Shown piece after piece: positions 46,982 to 58,147 of a DNA stretch of 64,000 bases (within the stretch, counting starts at the first letter, position 1; the number at the start of each line of letters is the position of its first letter). Both the position numbers and the translations under genes were made by a program. The stretch comes from Pseudomonas putida. Its GTDB lineage: Bacteria > Pseudomonadota > Gammaproteobacteria > Pseudomonadales > Pseudomonadaceae. Below the pieces are notes generated by a model. That model saw nothing but the letters and a program-made list of their open reading frames with translations, ran no database searches and was not told the origin of the DNA. Location of the stretch: assembly GCF_026625125.1 (NCBI RefSeq), contig NZ_CP113097.1, positions 2,108,001-2,172,000 on the forward strand, in the 5' to 3' direction.

Positions 46982-46998
46982 GGGCTGCCGCGCAGCCC
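46982..46998. terminator. Hairpin between convergent genes
   Basis: GGGCTGC-CGC-GCAGCCC forms seven base pairs in the 27-bp gap between the transporter and the TonB-dependent receptor, which end facing each other. Confidence 0.6.
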
Positions 46999-47007
46999 AT
47001 GCCGGCC

Positions 47008-49074
47008 TCAACGGAAACTGTATGAAACCCCGGCATAGATGCCAAACCCTTCCCCAGGCGTCGACCGGGCGATGTCCTGCCCGGCATCGTCGTACCCCGG
47101 CGTGACTGTCGCCGCATAGCGTTCGTTGGTCAGGTTGCGCAGGTCAAGCCAGGTCTGCCAGTCCTGTTTCGGCGAGTCCCAGCCCAGCCGCGCACCGAGC
47201 AGTGCATAGGCATCGGCGTGGTAACTGTTGGCGTAATCGACTTGCACCTTGGACGCCATCTGCGTGTTGACCCCGGCATAGAAGCCGCTTGGCCAGTCGT
47301 AGCGCAGCTCGGCCTGGTAGTAATGCATGGGAATCCCAGGCAGGCGGTTGTCGCCGAAGGTATCGTCGTCCCGGTAGTGGAAATCGCTGAACGTGTAGGC
47401 CTGGCGCAAACTGATCTTACCCGTGCCAGGCTGCTCCCAGAGGGTGCTGTCCAGGCCGGCCTCCACGCCTTGGTGTACCGTGGCGCTGGCATTGACCTCC
47501 TTGGCCGGGAGCCCCGCCTCGATTTCGACGGCCAACAGTTCATGGCGCACTTGCGAGTAGTACCAGGCCAGGTCCCAGCGGCCCAGCGCCGAATCGCCGC
47601 GGGCGCCCAGCTCCAGCGTGGTGGCGGTCTGGTTTTGCAGTTCGATCGGCTGCGTGGCGACCGTGGAACTCCAGATAAGTGACCATGGGTGAGGTGGCTC
47701 CACAGACCGGCTCAGGTTGCCGTACACCTGCAACTGCGGGTCGATGTCATAGCGCAGGCCCAAGCGCGGTGCATAGTCCCAGTCATGTTGGCTCACCTTG
47801 CCGCCATCCTGCGGATAGGTGACCGCACTTTCACGGCGTGTGTAGATCATCGCCAGGCCAGTGGTCAGCCACAGGTCAGGGATCAGCTCCAGATCGTTGC
47901 CGACGTGCAGGACGGTATCCGACCCCTGGTAGCTGAAATCGCGGCTGCGTGCGCCGAAGTTGTCGCCCGTGCTGCGGGCGAACTGCGAGGCGCCGCTGTT
48001 GGGCAGGTGCTTGGTGGTTCGCCAGCCCACGGTGGTGTTGCTCTGGTGACCCAGCAGGGTATCGCGGCGTATGTAGTTCAGCGTGCCGCTGACATCGGTG
48101 TAGGCGACCTTCAGGCGCATCGGGCCTTCACGCAGGTCCATGGGGAAGTCGTGGTACACCAGCCCGGCTTCCACACGGGCATCGTCCTCGAGGTAGAAGG
48201 TGGTCTTGTTGGCCACCCAGGTGCTGCCCGGTTGCGGCCGGCTGTCGTCACGCGCCAGGTAGGCGGCGTTGGCGGCACGTGGGTGGTGCTTGATCTGGTC
48301 CTTGGTCAGGCGCCCGGCCAGCTCGTTCTCGGTTTCCCGGTAGCGCAGGTAGAAGCGCGTTTCCAGGTTGGGGTTGAACCGATAACCAACGTTGGCTGCG
48401 ATGCCTTTGGCACTGCCGCTGCTGTGCGCCTGGTAGCCGTCGTATTCCGAGTCGGTGAGTGCTACGTAATAGTCGAGGTTGCCCAAAACCTGACCAGAGC
48501 TGATGTGCCTGTGCTGATAGCCGCGGCTGCCGGCCTCGTAGCGCACCTGCAACGGCGAGGCATCGTAGCCGGTATGCGTTACGTAGTTGATTGCGCCGCC
48601 CAGCGCCAGCGCGCCCTGATCGAAGCCGTTTGCCCCTCGCAACACGTCGGCGCGGCTCAGCCACAGCGGCTCGAACAGCTCGTAAGGGGTACCGCCCGGG
48701 CCAGTCAGCGGCAGGCCGTCGAACAGCGTGTACACCCCTGAGCCGTGCGCCCCGGGTGCGCGGTTGATGCCTGAGCCGCGGATGGACAGCTTGATGCCAT
48801 CGTTACCGGCCGACTGGGCGAACACCCCCGGCTGGTAGGCCAGCACGTCCTGGTTGCTGGCCACCCGTCCTTGCCCCACGCGCTGCATGTCCACCAGGTT
48901 GCTGGCGCCAGGCACTGCGTGCAGACGCTCGCGGGCGTCTTCCAGTTCGCTGTGGGCTTCGTCACTGATCAGCACCTCACCCAGTTCGACCGCAGGTGCG
49001 GCAGACACGTGCTGGGCGACAGCGAAAAGGGCCGCAAGGCCAATGCAGGGCGAGGGGGGCAACACGGGGCGCAT
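47008..49074 (-). CDS. TonB-dependent outer-membrane receptor
   Basis: The 688-residue receptor has a signal peptide (MRPVLPPSPCIGLAALFAVAQHVSA), then a plug domain with LVDMQRVGQGRVASNQDVLA, IRGSGINRAPGAHGSGVYTLFDGLPL and GANGFDQGALALGGAINYVTH. A 22-strand-type barrel follows, with DLRNLTNERYAATVTPGYDD near the end. It ends SYSFR rather than in an aromatic residue, which is slightly unusual. There is no N-terminal signalling domain, so it is not of the FecA transducer type. Ferric siderophore uptake is likely, but other metal chelates are possible. GGAG precedes the ATG. A palindromic 16-mer lies 72 bp upstream. Confidence 0.9.
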   Translation of the reverse strand: MRPVLPPSPCIGLAALFAVAQHVSAAPAVELGEVLISDEAHSELEDARERLHAVPGASNLVDMQRVGQGRVASNQDVLAYQPGVFAQSAGNDGIKLSIRGSGINRAPGAHGSGVYTLFDGLPLTGPGGTPYELFEPLWLSRADVLRGANGFDQGALALGGAINYVTHTGYDASPLQVRYEAGSRGYQHRHISSGQVLGNLDYYVALTDSEYDGYQAHSSGSAKGIAANVGYRFNPNLETRFYLRYRETENELAGRLTKDQIKHHPRAANAAYLARDDSRPQPGSTWVANKTTFYLEDDARVEAGLVYHDFPMDLREGPMRLKVAYTDVSGTLNYIRRDTLLGHQSNTTVGWRTTKHLPNSGASQFARSTGDNFGARSRDFSYQGSDTVLHVGNDLELIPDLWLTTGLAMIYTRRESAVTYPQDGGKVSQHDWDYAPRLGLRYDIDPQLQVYGNLSRSVEPPHPWSLIWSSTVATQPIELQNQTATTLELGARGDSALGRWDLAWYYSQVRHELLAVEIEAGLPAKEVNASATVHQGVEAGLDSTLWEQPGTGKISLRQAYTFSDFHYRDDDTFGDNRLPGIPMHYYQAELRYDWPSGFYAGVNTQMASKVQVDYANSYHADAYALLGARLGWDSPKQDWQTWLDLRNLTNERYAATVTPGYDDAGQDIARSTPGEGFGIYAGVSYSFR

Positions 49075-49145
49075 CGTACAACTCCAGGTGAAAAGGGTAG
49101 GCAACGGCGTTGTGACGAGCGAAACGCCGCGCAGAGCACGGAGAG

Positions 49146-49161
49146 TTTCAGTTAATTGAAA
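49146..49161. promoter_or_regulatory. Near-palindrome TTTCAGTTAATTGAAA upstream of the TonB receptor
   Basis: This 16-bp sequence is symmetrical except for one position and lies 72 bp before the receptor start, within an otherwise gene-free 229-bp gap. It does not match a Fur box. It is a possible operator only. Confidence 0.3.
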
Positions 49162-49303
49162 GCAGCCATTGAGGACGAGTGTGTAGGACGGCGGTTTACA
49201 AAGCGTATGAATGGCACGGGTGTTTTGCGATTCGTATGGTGGAGTCCTACCGCGTCAGTCCCATAGCTGACGTGAACTGGCCATGATTGTTTGGAGTTCG
49301 GTG

Positions 49304-49552
49304 ATGAAAGCCAATACGCGACAGAGCGAAGGCAGCCAAGTGGATACGCCTATTCGCCTGACCCCGCGAGAGCAGCAGGTATTGCTGTGGTGTGCCTATG
49401 GCAAGAGTTCGTGGGAAATCGGTCAGATCCTGCAGTGCCAGGAATCGACGGTGAATTTCCATGTGGGCAATATCCTGCGCAAATTCGATGTAACCACTCG
49501 CGTCGCCGCCGTGATCAAGGCCATTCGCTACGGCATGCTCGCAGAGCAGTGA
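49304..49552 (+). CDS. LuxR-type DNA-binding domain protein (stand-alone HTH)
   Basis: The 82-residue product is essentially one LuxR/GerE helix-turn-helix: LTPREQQVLLWCAYGKSSWEIG, then QESTVNFHVGNILRKFDV, with TTRVAAVIKAIRYGML as the last helix. The wording (WEIGQIL, TVNFHVGNI) is that of acyl-homoserine-lactone-type LuxR proteins, but the ligand domain is absent. The ATG at 49304 has TTGGAG seven bases upstream. The longer form from 49283 does not. The stop is seven bases before the holin-like gene, so both form one bicistron. It may be a domesticated or phage-derived regulator. Its targets are unknown. Confidence 0.85.
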   Translation: MKANTRQSEGSQVDTPIRLTPREQQVLLWCAYGKSSWEIGQILQCQESTVNFHVGNILRKFDVTTRVAAVIKAIRYGMLAEQ

Positions 49553-49559
49553 GGCACTC

Positions 49560-49922
49560 ATGAATGAAGTCGCATTGATTGATGGCGCTTTGTCCAGCGT
49601 CGTACCGTGGCTCGAGCGCGACGGGCGGGTGCTTTTCGGTGCAGTGTTGGGCGCTTTGCTGGTCAGCGCGGTGCGGGATCGGCTGGTCATCGTTTCGCGC
49701 AAGCGGCTTACGATGGGCAAGCAAGCCTTGCTGGCCCTGCTCAGCGTTGGCGTGGGTTGCCTGTTCGAGCCGCTGTTGCAAGGCTTGGCCCCCATGCTTT
49801 CCCGGGGCATGGCTGCTTTCGTGGCGGCGGTCGTGGTGGTGCCGATCAGCCTCAAAGTCATGGTATGGCTCGAATCGGTGGACCTTCGAGAAATCGTCCA
49901 GCGTTGGCGCCGTCGCGGTTAA
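49560..49922 (+). CDS. Putative phage-type holin (small multi-helix membrane protein)
   Basis: The 120-residue protein has three hydrophobic helices: VLFGAVLGALLVSAV, ALLALLSVGVGCLFEPLL and GMAAFVAAVVVVPISLKVMVWL. A basic linker, RDRLVIVSRKRLTMGKQ, lies between the first two, and the charged C-terminus ends in RRRG. Size and layout match putative holins found in Pseudomonas prophages and tailocin clusters. Holins make the membrane holes that allow lysis. GAGG lies five bases before the ATG. It follows the LuxR-domain gene by seven bases and overlaps the convergent CI gene by 4 bp (GGTTAACC). No endolysin gene is next to it. Confidence 0.65.
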   Translation: MNEVALIDGALSSVVPWLERDGRVLFGAVLGALLVSAVRDRLVIVSRKRLTMGKQALLALLSVGVGCLFEPLLQGLAPMLSRGMAAFVAAVVVVPISLKVMVWLESVDLREIVQRWRRRG

Positions 49923-50305
49923 CCCTTGGAGGTATCCGGCAGACGGTAGGCGAGTGCATCCAGTTTCTTCTCTAACTCCTGGATGCGCTGCTTGTCCTTG
50001 ATGTACAGCAGCGTGGCCTCGCGGTCGGTGCGTGACAGGCTGCGCAAGCGTTCGAGCATGTCATCTTCCCAGCCTTCAGCGGTGTGCAAGGTACGCCCGC
50101 GCTCACCCATCAGCAGCCAGTCCAGCGAGCAAGCGTGCTGGCGGGCAATATCTACGCATAATGAGTATGGGATGCTGTCCCGTACCTTCCAACTGCTCAG
50201 CGTCTGTGGGCTTACACCCAGCGCTCGGGCCAGTTGGGCGTCGCTTTCGGACTGGGTAATTTGCTTGAGGCGAGTCAGCACCGAGGCGAAAAAGCGGCTA
50301 CTCAT
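49919..50305 (-). CDS. Phage CI-type repressor (N-terminal HTH, no peptidase domain)
   Basis: The 128-residue protein has a CI-repressor-type helix-turn-helix (FFASVLTRLKQITQ, DAQLARALGVSPQTLSSWKVRDSIPYS, ARQHACSLDWLLMGERG; about residues 5-70). A helical tail follows, with IKDKQRIQELEKKLDALAYRL, likely a coiled-coil dimeriser. It lacks the S24 autocleavage domain of LexA-like CI proteins, so RecA-driven inactivation is unlikely. The ATG at 50305 is favoured. An in-frame ATG at 50335 follows AGGG too closely. It is divergent from the Ogr gene over 201 bp and convergent with the holin-like gene. Confidence 0.8.
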   Translation of the reverse strand: MSSRFFASVLTRLKQITQSESDAQLARALGVSPQTLSSWKVRDSIPYSLCVDIARQHACSLDWLLMGERGRTLHTAEGWEDDMLERLRSLSRTDREATLLYIKDKQRIQELEKKLDALAYRLPDTSKG

Positions 50306-50506
50306 AACAGATATCCATAGCTGGTTTAATGACATTCCCTAGGCTTAAACTACTCGTTATGAATAATAACCCTGCAAAATGAGGAACATTATCGGCATGA
50401 ACAGCAGTTTGATGAAAATCCCTTCTTATACCGTAGGCAATACTGACACAAATGGACGATCAACCTTACAGCCTAGGCCATCGCTCGGCCTTTACAGGTA
50501 TCTACC
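50306..50506. promoter_or_regulatory. Divergent CI/Ogr control region with repeated CCTAGG sites
   Basis: The gap between the divergent repressor and activator genes is AT-rich for this window. CCTAGGCT (50338-50345) and its mirror AGCCTAGG (50470-50477) flank it. These are plausible operator sites for the CI-type repressor, by analogy with phage switch regions. No further gene is seen. Confidence 0.4.
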
Positions 50507-50782
50507 GTGAGTACTTACAAGCTGGTCTGCCCCCATTGCCATAGCCGGATGCGCATACGCACCAGCGAAGGGCGCCACATTTTCCTCAGAGTGGCCTATT
50601 TGCAATGCACCACAGAGGCCTGTGGCTGGTCGGTGAGGGCCGAGTTCGAAATGACCCATGAACTGTCACCCAGTGGGATGCCTAATCCGGATGTGTACTT
50701 GCCATCGGCCAGCAGTGATGTACGCAGGACGGCACTGCGCCGCAGTGAAGATGTTGCGCCAGGCAGGCAAACGGAAGGTTAG
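50507..50782 (+). CDS. Ogr/Delta-like zinc-finger transcription activator
   Basis: The 91-residue protein begins at a GTG preceded by AGGTATC. It shows the exact zinc-binding spacing of P2 Ogr and P4 Delta: C8-x2-C11, 22 residues, then C34-x4-C39 (CPHC to CTTEAC). RIRTS, YLQC and CGWSVRAEF flank them as in that family. Ogr proteins activate late phage genes. No late (capsid, tail) genes are present here. Together with the CI-type and holin-like genes it marks a phage-derived remnant or domesticated switch. Confidence 0.88.
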   Translation: MSTYKLVCPHCHSRMRIRTSEGRHIFLRVAYLQCTTEACGWSVRAEFEMTHELSPSGMPNPDVYLPSASSDVRRTALRRSEDVAPGRQTEG

Positions 50783-50810
50783 CGTAGCCGGCACTGCATG
50801 CAGCGCAGAT

Positions 50811-50840
50811 AAAAAAACACCCCGCATAAGCGGGGTGTTT
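50811..50840 (-). terminator. Intrinsic terminator of the nuo operon
   Basis: On the reverse strand CACCCCGC-TTAT-GCGGGGTG forms an 8-bp GC-rich stem (extended by three A-T pairs) with a 4-nt loop, followed by seven T residues. It lies 17 bp after the nuoN stop codon. Confidence 0.92.
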
Positions 50841-50856
50841 GGTATTGCCGGGTTGA

Positions 50857-52326
50857 TCAGCCGATCAGTTGCAGGCCAGCCTGCTGGACCATGTCCAGCA
50901 ATGGCTGCGGGTATACGCCCAGGACGAAGGCGAGAATGGCGATCGCCAGCAGCATGACGCCACCAGTGCGCTGTTCCCACTTCAGCGGCGCATCGTGGCG
51001 GCGCAGGTTCGGCTCGACCAGGTACAGGGTGACCATCACGCGCAGGTAGTAGTAAACGCCGATGGCGCTACCGACTACCAGGGCACCGACCAGCCACCAC
51101 AGGTGCGACTCGACGCCAGTGGCGATGATGTAGAACTTGCCGATGAAGCCCGCGGTCAGCGGGATACCGGCCAGCGACAGCATCATCACGGTCAGCACTG
51201 CGGTCAGGTACGGGCGGCGCCAGAACAGGCCGCGGTACTCGTACAGCGCATCGGCATCACGGCCGCCGTAAGGCGAGGACATCAGGGTAATGACACCGAA
51301 GGCCCCCAGGCTGGTGATCACGTAGGTGACCAGGTACACGCCCATCGCTTCCATGGCCAGGCCCTTGCTGGCGATCAGGGCGATGAGCAGGTAGCCGAAG
51401 TGGGCGATGGACGAGTAACCGAGCAGACGCTTGAGGTTGCTCTGGGTCAGCGCCAGCAGGTTACCGACCAGGATCGAGGCGACCGCAATCACCGCCAGCA
51501 CGGTGCTCAGCACGCCACTGCTGGCAGCAGGGGAGAGCATGAACAGGCGTACCACCACGGCGAACACCGCGACCTTGCTCGCGGTAGCCAGGAACGCGGC
51601 GACCGGTGCCGGGGCGCCTTCGTACACGTCCGGGGTCCACAGGTGGAAGGGTACCAGCGACAGCTTGAAGGCCAGGCCGACCAGCATCATGCCCAGGCCC
51701 AGTTGCGCCAGCAGGCTTGGCATGCTGGTGGCGGCCAGGGCTTTGCCGATCTGGTCGAAGCTCAGGCTGCCGGCATCGGCATACAGCAGGGCCATGCCGA
51801 ACAGCAGGAAGGCCGAGCCTGCGGCCGACAGCACCATGTACTTGATACCGGCTTCCAGCGAACGCTTGTTGAAGAAGGCATACGCCACCAGGCCGTAGAC
51901 CGGCACCGACAGCAGCTCCAGGCCGATGAACAGGCCGGCCAGGTGGTTGGCGCTGACCAGCACCAGGCCACCGAGGGCCGACATCAACAGCAGCAGGTAG
52001 AGTTCTTCACGGTTGCCCGGGAAACCCTTGGCGCCTTCACCCAGATAGGCGTGAGCCAGTGTGACGCAGGCCAGCGTGGCCACCAGAACGATCGCCATGT
52101 ACAGGCAGGCGAACTTGTCGATGGTGACCAGCGAGGTCACCGCCAGCGGCGCGACCTTCAGCGCCGGCAGGATCGACAGCAGGGCCAGGTTCAGGCCCAC
52201 CGTGGACAGCAGGAAGGTCTGCGAGTGGTTGCGCTTCCAGGCGATCGCCAGCATCACCACCACCGTGGTGATGGTGGTGATCAGCATCGGCGCCAATGCG
52301 ATGAAGTGTTGAGTGGTGAATTCCAT
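50857..52326 (-). CDS. nuoN: NADH-quinone oxidoreductase subunit N
   Basis: NuoN is one of three antiporter-like proton-pumping subunits in the membrane arm of complex I. The 489-residue protein has about fourteen hydrophobic helices. Conserved features include a buried Glu in [18 protein letters not shown], lysines in the [16 protein letters not shown] and [21 protein letters not shown] segments, and the C-terminal [11 protein letters not shown]. The ATG at 52326 is chosen. An in-frame extension to 52386 would overlap nuoM. It is the last gene of the operon, seven bases after nuoM, and is followed by an intrinsic terminator. Confidence 0.96.
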   Translation of the reverse strand: MEFTTQHFIALAPMLITTITTVVVMLAIAWKRNHSQTFLLSTVGLNLALLSILPALKVAPLAVTSLVTIDKFACLYMAIVLVATLACVTLAHAYLGEGAKGFPGNREELYLLLLMSALGGLVLVSANHLAGLFIGLELLSVPVYGLVAYAFFNKRSLEAGIKYMVLSAAGSAFLLFGMALLYADAGSLSFDQIGKALAATSMPSLLAQLGLGMMLVGLAFKLSLVPFHLWTPDVYEGAPAPVAAFLATASKVAVFAVVVRLFMLSPAASSGVLSTVLAVIAVASILVGNLLALTQSNLKRLLGYSSIAHFGYLLIALIASKGLAMEAMGVYLVTYVITSLGAFGVITLMSSPYGGRDADALYEYRGLFWRRPYLTAVLTVMMLSLAGIPLTAGFIGKFYIIATGVESHLWWLVGALVVGSAIGVYYYLRVMVTLYLVEPNLRRHDAPLKWEQRTGGVMLLAIAILAFVLGVYPQPLLDMVQQAGLQLIG

Positions 52327-52333
52327 AGCGCTC

Positions 52334-53866
52334 TTACCGGGCCGAAGCGAGTTGAGTGAAAGCGGAGCCAAGCCACTGCTGCACACCGCTCATGGTGGCG
52401 GCAGAAGTGTCGAGGAACGGCTGCGGGTACACACCAAGCACGATCAGCAGCACTGCCAGGCCCAGCACCATGATCAGCTCGCGGCCGTCCATGCCGGCCA
52501 GCACGGTGTCGCTCTTGCTTGGGCCGAAGTAGGCACGGTGGATCATGATCAGCGAGTAGACCGAGCCGAAGACCAGGCCGGTGGTGGCGATCACGGTGAT
52601 CCACGGCACGCTGGCGAAGCTGCCGATCAGGATCAGGAACTCGCCAACGAAGTTGCCGGTGCCTGGCAGGCCCAGCGATGCAGCGGCGAAGAACAGGCTG
52701 ATAGCGGGCAGGTAGGCGATGCGGTGCCACAGGCCACCCATCTGGCGCATGTCACGGGTATGCAGGCGCTCGTACAGCTGGCCGGACAGGATGAACAGCG
52801 CGGCAGCCGACAGGCCGTGGGCCAGCATCTGGATCACCGCGCCTTGCAGGGCCTGCTGGCTGCCGGAGTAGATACCGATCAGCACGAAGCCCATGTGCGA
52901 GACGCTGGAGAAGGCGATCAGGCGCTTGATGTCGGTCTGCGCGAAGGCCAGGAAGGCACCGTAGAAGATGCCGATCAGGCCCAGGGTCATGGCGATCGGT
53001 GCAAACTCGGCCGAAGCGTTGGGGAACAGCGGCAGGGCGAAGCGCAGCAGGCCGTAGGCGGCTGTCTTCAGCAAGATGCCCGCCAGGTCCACGGAGCCTG
53101 CGGTCGGTGCCTGGGCGTGTGCATCAGGCAGCCAGGAGTGGAACGGCACCACCGGCAGCTTTACCGCGAAGGCGATGAAGAAGCCCAACATCAGCAGGTA
53201 CTCGACGCCCGCCGGCAGTTCGGCCTTGAGCAAGTCGCTGTAGTTGAAGGTCAGCACGCCGGTGGTGTTGTAGTTGACAAGCACCAGGCCAAGGATCGCC
53301 ACCAGCATGATCAGGCCGCTGGCCTGGGTGAAGATGAAGAACTTGGTGGCGGCGTAGATTCGGGTCTTCTTGCCGTCTGCCGAGCTGTGACCCCAGAGCG
53401 CGATGAGGAAATACATCGGCACCAGCATCATTTCCCAGAAGAAGAAGAACAGGAACAGGTCCAGTGCCAGGAACACACCGACCACGCCGCCGAGGATCCA
53501 CATCAGGTTGAGGTGGAAGAAGCCGACGTGGCGCTGGATCTCTTTCCAGGAGCACAGTACCGAAAGCACACCGAGCAGGCCGGTGAGCAGGATCATCAGC
53601 AGCGACAGGCCATCGAGGGCCAGGTGGATGCTGATGCCGAAGCGCTTGATCCACTCGAGCTTGTATTCGAGTGCCCAGGCAGGTTCGGCGCCCGGTGCAG
53701 GCGCCAGGGTGTAGTCGCCGGTGCCCCACAGCCACAGGCCGATGCCGAGCAGCAGGGACATGGTCAGCAGCGCGATCCAGCGCGGCAGGGTGGAGCCGAA
53801 GCGCTCACCCAGCCAGCACAGGAAGCCGCCGATGAAAGGGATCAGGATCAGCCAAGGCAAAATCAT
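52334..53866 (-). CDS. nuoM: NADH-quinone oxidoreductase subunit M
   Basis: NuoM is an antiporter-like membrane subunit of complex I. The 510-residue protein has about fourteen helices and the family's key segments: [19 protein letters not shown] with the conserved Glu, [38 protein letters not shown] with the functional Lys, and [20 protein letters not shown]. It lies 40 bp after nuoL and 7 bp before nuoN. Confidence 0.97.
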   Translation of the reverse strand: MILPWLILIPFIGGFLCWLGERFGSTLPRWIALLTMSLLLGIGLWLWGTGDYTLAPAPGAEPAWALEYKLEWIKRFGISIHLALDGLSLLMILLTGLLGVLSVLCSWKEIQRHVGFFHLNLMWILGGVVGVFLALDLFLFFFFWEMMLVPMYFLIALWGHSSADGKKTRIYAATKFFIFTQASGLIMLVAILGLVLVNYNTTGVLTFNYSDLLKAELPAGVEYLLMLGFFIAFAVKLPVVPFHSWLPDAHAQAPTAGSVDLAGILLKTAAYGLLRFALPLFPNASAEFAPIAMTLGLIGIFYGAFLAFAQTDIKRLIAFSSVSHMGFVLIGIYSGSQQALQGAVIQMLAHGLSAAALFILSGQLYERLHTRDMRQMGGLWHRIAYLPAISLFFAAASLGLPGTGNFVGEFLILIGSFASVPWITVIATTGLVFGSVYSLIMIHRAYFGPSKSDTVLAGMDGRELIMVLGLAVLLIVLGVYPQPFLDTSAATMSGVQQWLGSAFTQLASAR

Positions 53867-53906
53867 GACGGGTTGGTTTCCTTTGGCAAAGTCGCAAGAT
53901 TCATAG

Positions 53907-55756
<1,850 letters not shown>

Positions 55757-55760
<4 letters not shown>

Positions 55761-56065
55761 CCGCGCATCTCACTGGCAGCATCGATGTCGAGAGTGTGGA
55801 AGCGGCGATACAGCTGCAGCAGGATCGCCAGGCCGATACTGGCCTCGGCGGCTGCCAGGCTGATCACCAGAATGAACATCACCTGGCCGTCGGGCTGGAC
55901 CCAACGGGCACCGGCGACGACGAACGCCAGGGCAGAGGCGTTCATCATGACTTCCAGGCTCATGAGCACGAAGAGGATGTTGCGGCGGACCATCAGGCCA
56001 ACCAGACCTAAGCAGAACAGGATGCCGGCGACCGCCAGCCCATGCTCGAGAGGGATAGCACCCAT
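55757..56065 (-). CDS. nuoK: NADH-quinone oxidoreductase subunit K
   Basis: NuoK is a small membrane subunit of complex I with three transmembrane helices (102 residues). The two essential intramembrane glutamates are visible, in [14 protein letters not shown] and [17 protein letters not shown]. It overlaps nuoL by 4 bp and follows nuoJ by three bases, consistent with coupled translation. Confidence 0.97.
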
Positions 56066-56068
56066 GAT

Positions 56069-56569
56069 TTACTCCTTCGCCTCGTTGCGGCCCAGGTGGA
56101 AGGCGGTGACGGCTGCCGCGAGCAGCAGCATCGAGGCCAGTTCGACCACCAGCAGGTACGGGCCGAACAGGCTGATGCCCACTTCTTTCGGGCCCACGGT
56201 GGTGCCGCTGATGCCGGCGCCGCTCGGGGTGACGAACAGCACGTACAGCAGTTCCAGCAGCAGCAGGGTGCCAAGTATCACCGGCCCTGCCCAGATACCG
56301 GGCTTGAGCCAGCCGCGCTCCTGGGCGACCGAGGCCGGCCCGAGGTTGAGCATCATCACCACGAAGACGAACAGCACCATGATGGCGCCGGCGTAGGCGA
56401 TCACTTCCAGGGCGCCGGCGAACGGCGCACCCAGAGAGAAGAAGATCATTGCCACGGAAATCAGCGAAATGATCAGGTAGAGCAGGGCGTGCACGGGGTT
56501 GGTACCGGTCACCACCCGAAGGGTGGAGACCACGGCGATCCCGGATGCGAAGTAGAAAGCGAATTCCAT
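56069..56569 (-). CDS. nuoJ: NADH-quinone oxidoreductase subunit J
   Basis: NuoJ is a five-helix membrane subunit of complex I. The 166-residue protein begins [20 protein letters not shown] and contains [28 protein letters not shown], the conserved third helix with the pi-bulge region linked to proton coupling. It sits between nuoI (10 bp gap) and nuoK (3 bp gap). Confidence 0.97.
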   Translation of the reverse strand: MEFAFYFASGIAVVSTLRVVTGTNPVHALLYLIISLISVAMIFFSLGAPFAGALEVIAYAGAIMVLFVFVVMMLNLGPASVAQERGWLKPGIWAGPVILGTLLLLELLYVLFVTPSGAGISGTTVGPKEVGISLFGPYLLVVELASMLLLAAAVTAFHLGRNEAKE

Positions 56570-56579
56570 CTTTCTGTCC

Positions 56580-57128
56580 TTATGGGAGCAAGCTCTTCAC
56601 GTTGATCGGCTCGGCTTCGTTCTGTGCAGAGCCTTTCGGCTTGCCAGCGATCGCCATACCCGCAACACGGTAGAAGTTGTAGTCAGGGTTCTTGCCGGGG
56701 CCGGAGATCAGAAGATCTTCTTTCTCGTACACCAGGTCCTGACGCTTGAACTCGGCCATTTCGAAATCCGGAGTCAGCTGGATCGCGGTGGTCGGGCACG
56801 CTTCCTCGCACAGGCCGCAGAAAATGCAGCGCGAGAAGTTGATGCGGAAGAACTCCGGGTACCAGCGGCCGTCCTCGGTCTCGGCCTTCTGCAGCGAGAT
56901 GCAGCCGACCGGGCAGGCCACCGCGCAGAGGTTGCACGCCACGCAGCGCTCCTCGCCGTCGGGGTCGCGGGTCAGGACGATGCGGCCACGATAGCGTGGT
57001 GGCAGGTACACGGGTTCTTCTGGGTACTGCAGGGTGTCGCGCTTGCGGAACCCGTGGGAGAACACCATTGCCAGGCTGCGCAGCTGAGTGCCGGTGCCCT
57101 TAACGATGTCGCCGATATACTTGAACAT
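56580..57128 (-). CDS. nuoI: NADH-quinone oxidoreductase subunit I
   Basis: NuoI carries the N6a and N6b [4Fe-4S] clusters that pass electrons toward quinone. The 182-residue protein has two canonical motifs, [16 protein letters not shown] and [16 protein letters not shown]. An N-terminal amphipathic region ([20 protein letters not shown]) rests on the membrane arm. It lies 11 bp after nuoH. Confidence 0.97.
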   Translation of the reverse strand: MFKYIGDIVKGTGTQLRSLAMVFSHGFRKRDTLQYPEEPVYLPPRYRGRIVLTRDPDGEERCVACNLCAVACPVGCISLQKAETEDGRWYPEFFRINFSRCIFCGLCEEACPTTAIQLTPDFEMAEFKRQDLVYEKEDLLISGPGKNPDYNFYRVAGMAIAGKPKGSAQNEAEPINVKSLLP

Positions 57129-57139
57129 GGGTCAAATCC

Positions 57140-58147
57140 TCACTGGGCCGCGACGGCTGGCGTGTTGTAAAGCACGATCGCAGCGGTCACCAGCAAATTG
57201 ATCAGGGTCAGCGGCAGGCAGAACTTCCAGCTGAAGTCCATCACCTGGTCATAGCGTGGGCGCGGGATCGAAGCGCGCAGCAGGATGAACAGCATGATGA
57301 AGAACGCGGTTTTCAGCGCGAACCACAGGAACGGCACTTGCGGCAGGATGCCGAACGGGCCGTGCCAGCCACCGAAGAACAGGGTCACCAGCAGCGCCGA
57401 GATGAGGATGATGCCGATGTACTCACCGACGAAGAACATGCCCCATTTCATGCCGGCATACTCGATGTGGTAGCCGTCGGCCAGTTCCTGCTCGGCTTCT
57501 GGCTGGTCGAACGGGTGACGGTGGGTCACGGCGACGCCGGCGATGAAGAACGTGCAGAAGCCGAAGAACTGCGGAATGATGAACCACAGGTTCTGGGCCT
57601 GGTATTCAACGATGTCACGCATGTTGAACGAGCCCACCTGCACCACCACGCCCATCAGCGCCAAGCCCAGGAACACTTCGTACGACACGGTCTGGGCCGA
57701 GGCACGCAAGCTGCCCAGCAGGGCGTACTTGTTGTTCGACGACCAGCCGGCGAACAGCACCGCGTACACCGACAGGCCGGCCATGGCGAAGAAGAACAGC
57801 AGGCCGATGTTCAGGTCGGCAACGCCCCAACCTGGGGTGATCGGGATGATCGAGAAGCCGATCAGCAGGGCGCTCATGGCCACGACCGGCGCCAGGGTGA
57901 AGATCATCTTGTCGACGAAGGGCGGGTTCCAGTCTTCCTTGAAGAACATCTTCAGCATGTCGGCGGCGATCTGGAACATGCCGAACGGGCCGACACGGTT
58001 AGGACCGTAGCGGTCCTGCCACCAGCCCAGCAGGCGGCGCTCGACGAAGCTGAGCAGGGCGCCGCAGACCACGACGGCCAGCAGCACCACGATAGCCTTG
58101 ACGACCTGGATGATCACATCGATCACTTCGGGGGTGAACCAGCTCAT
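57140..58147 (-). CDS. nuoH: NADH-quinone oxidoreductase subunit H
   Basis: NuoH forms much of the quinone-binding chamber at the junction of the two arms. The 335-residue protein has about eight helices, with [21 protein letters not shown] near the start, [20 protein letters not shown], and the acidic loop [24 protein letters not shown], typical of the E-channel. It overlaps the nuoG stop by 4 bp (ATGA). Confidence 0.97.
   Translation of the reverse strand: MSWFTPEVIDVIIQVVKAIVVLLAVVVCGALLSFVERRLLGWWQDRYGPNRVGPFGMFQIAADMLKMFFKEDWNPPFVDKMIFTLAPVVAMSALLIGFSIIPITPGWGVADLNIGLLFFFAMAGLSVYAVLFAGWSSNNKYALLGSLRASAQTVSYEVFLGLALMGVVVQVGSFNMRDIVEYQAQNLWFIIPQFFGFCTFFIAGVAVTHRHPFDQPEAEQELADGYHIEYAGMKWGMFFVGEYIGIILISALLVTLFFGGWHGPFGILPQVPFLWFALKTAFFIMLFILLRASIPRPRYDQVMDFSWKFCLPLTLINLLVTAAIVLYNTPAVAAQ

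Noticed and set aside
49304..50782. Complete prophage
   Set aside because: Only regulatory and holin-like genes are present. No integrase, replication, capsid or tail genes, and no tRNA or attachment repeats are visible.
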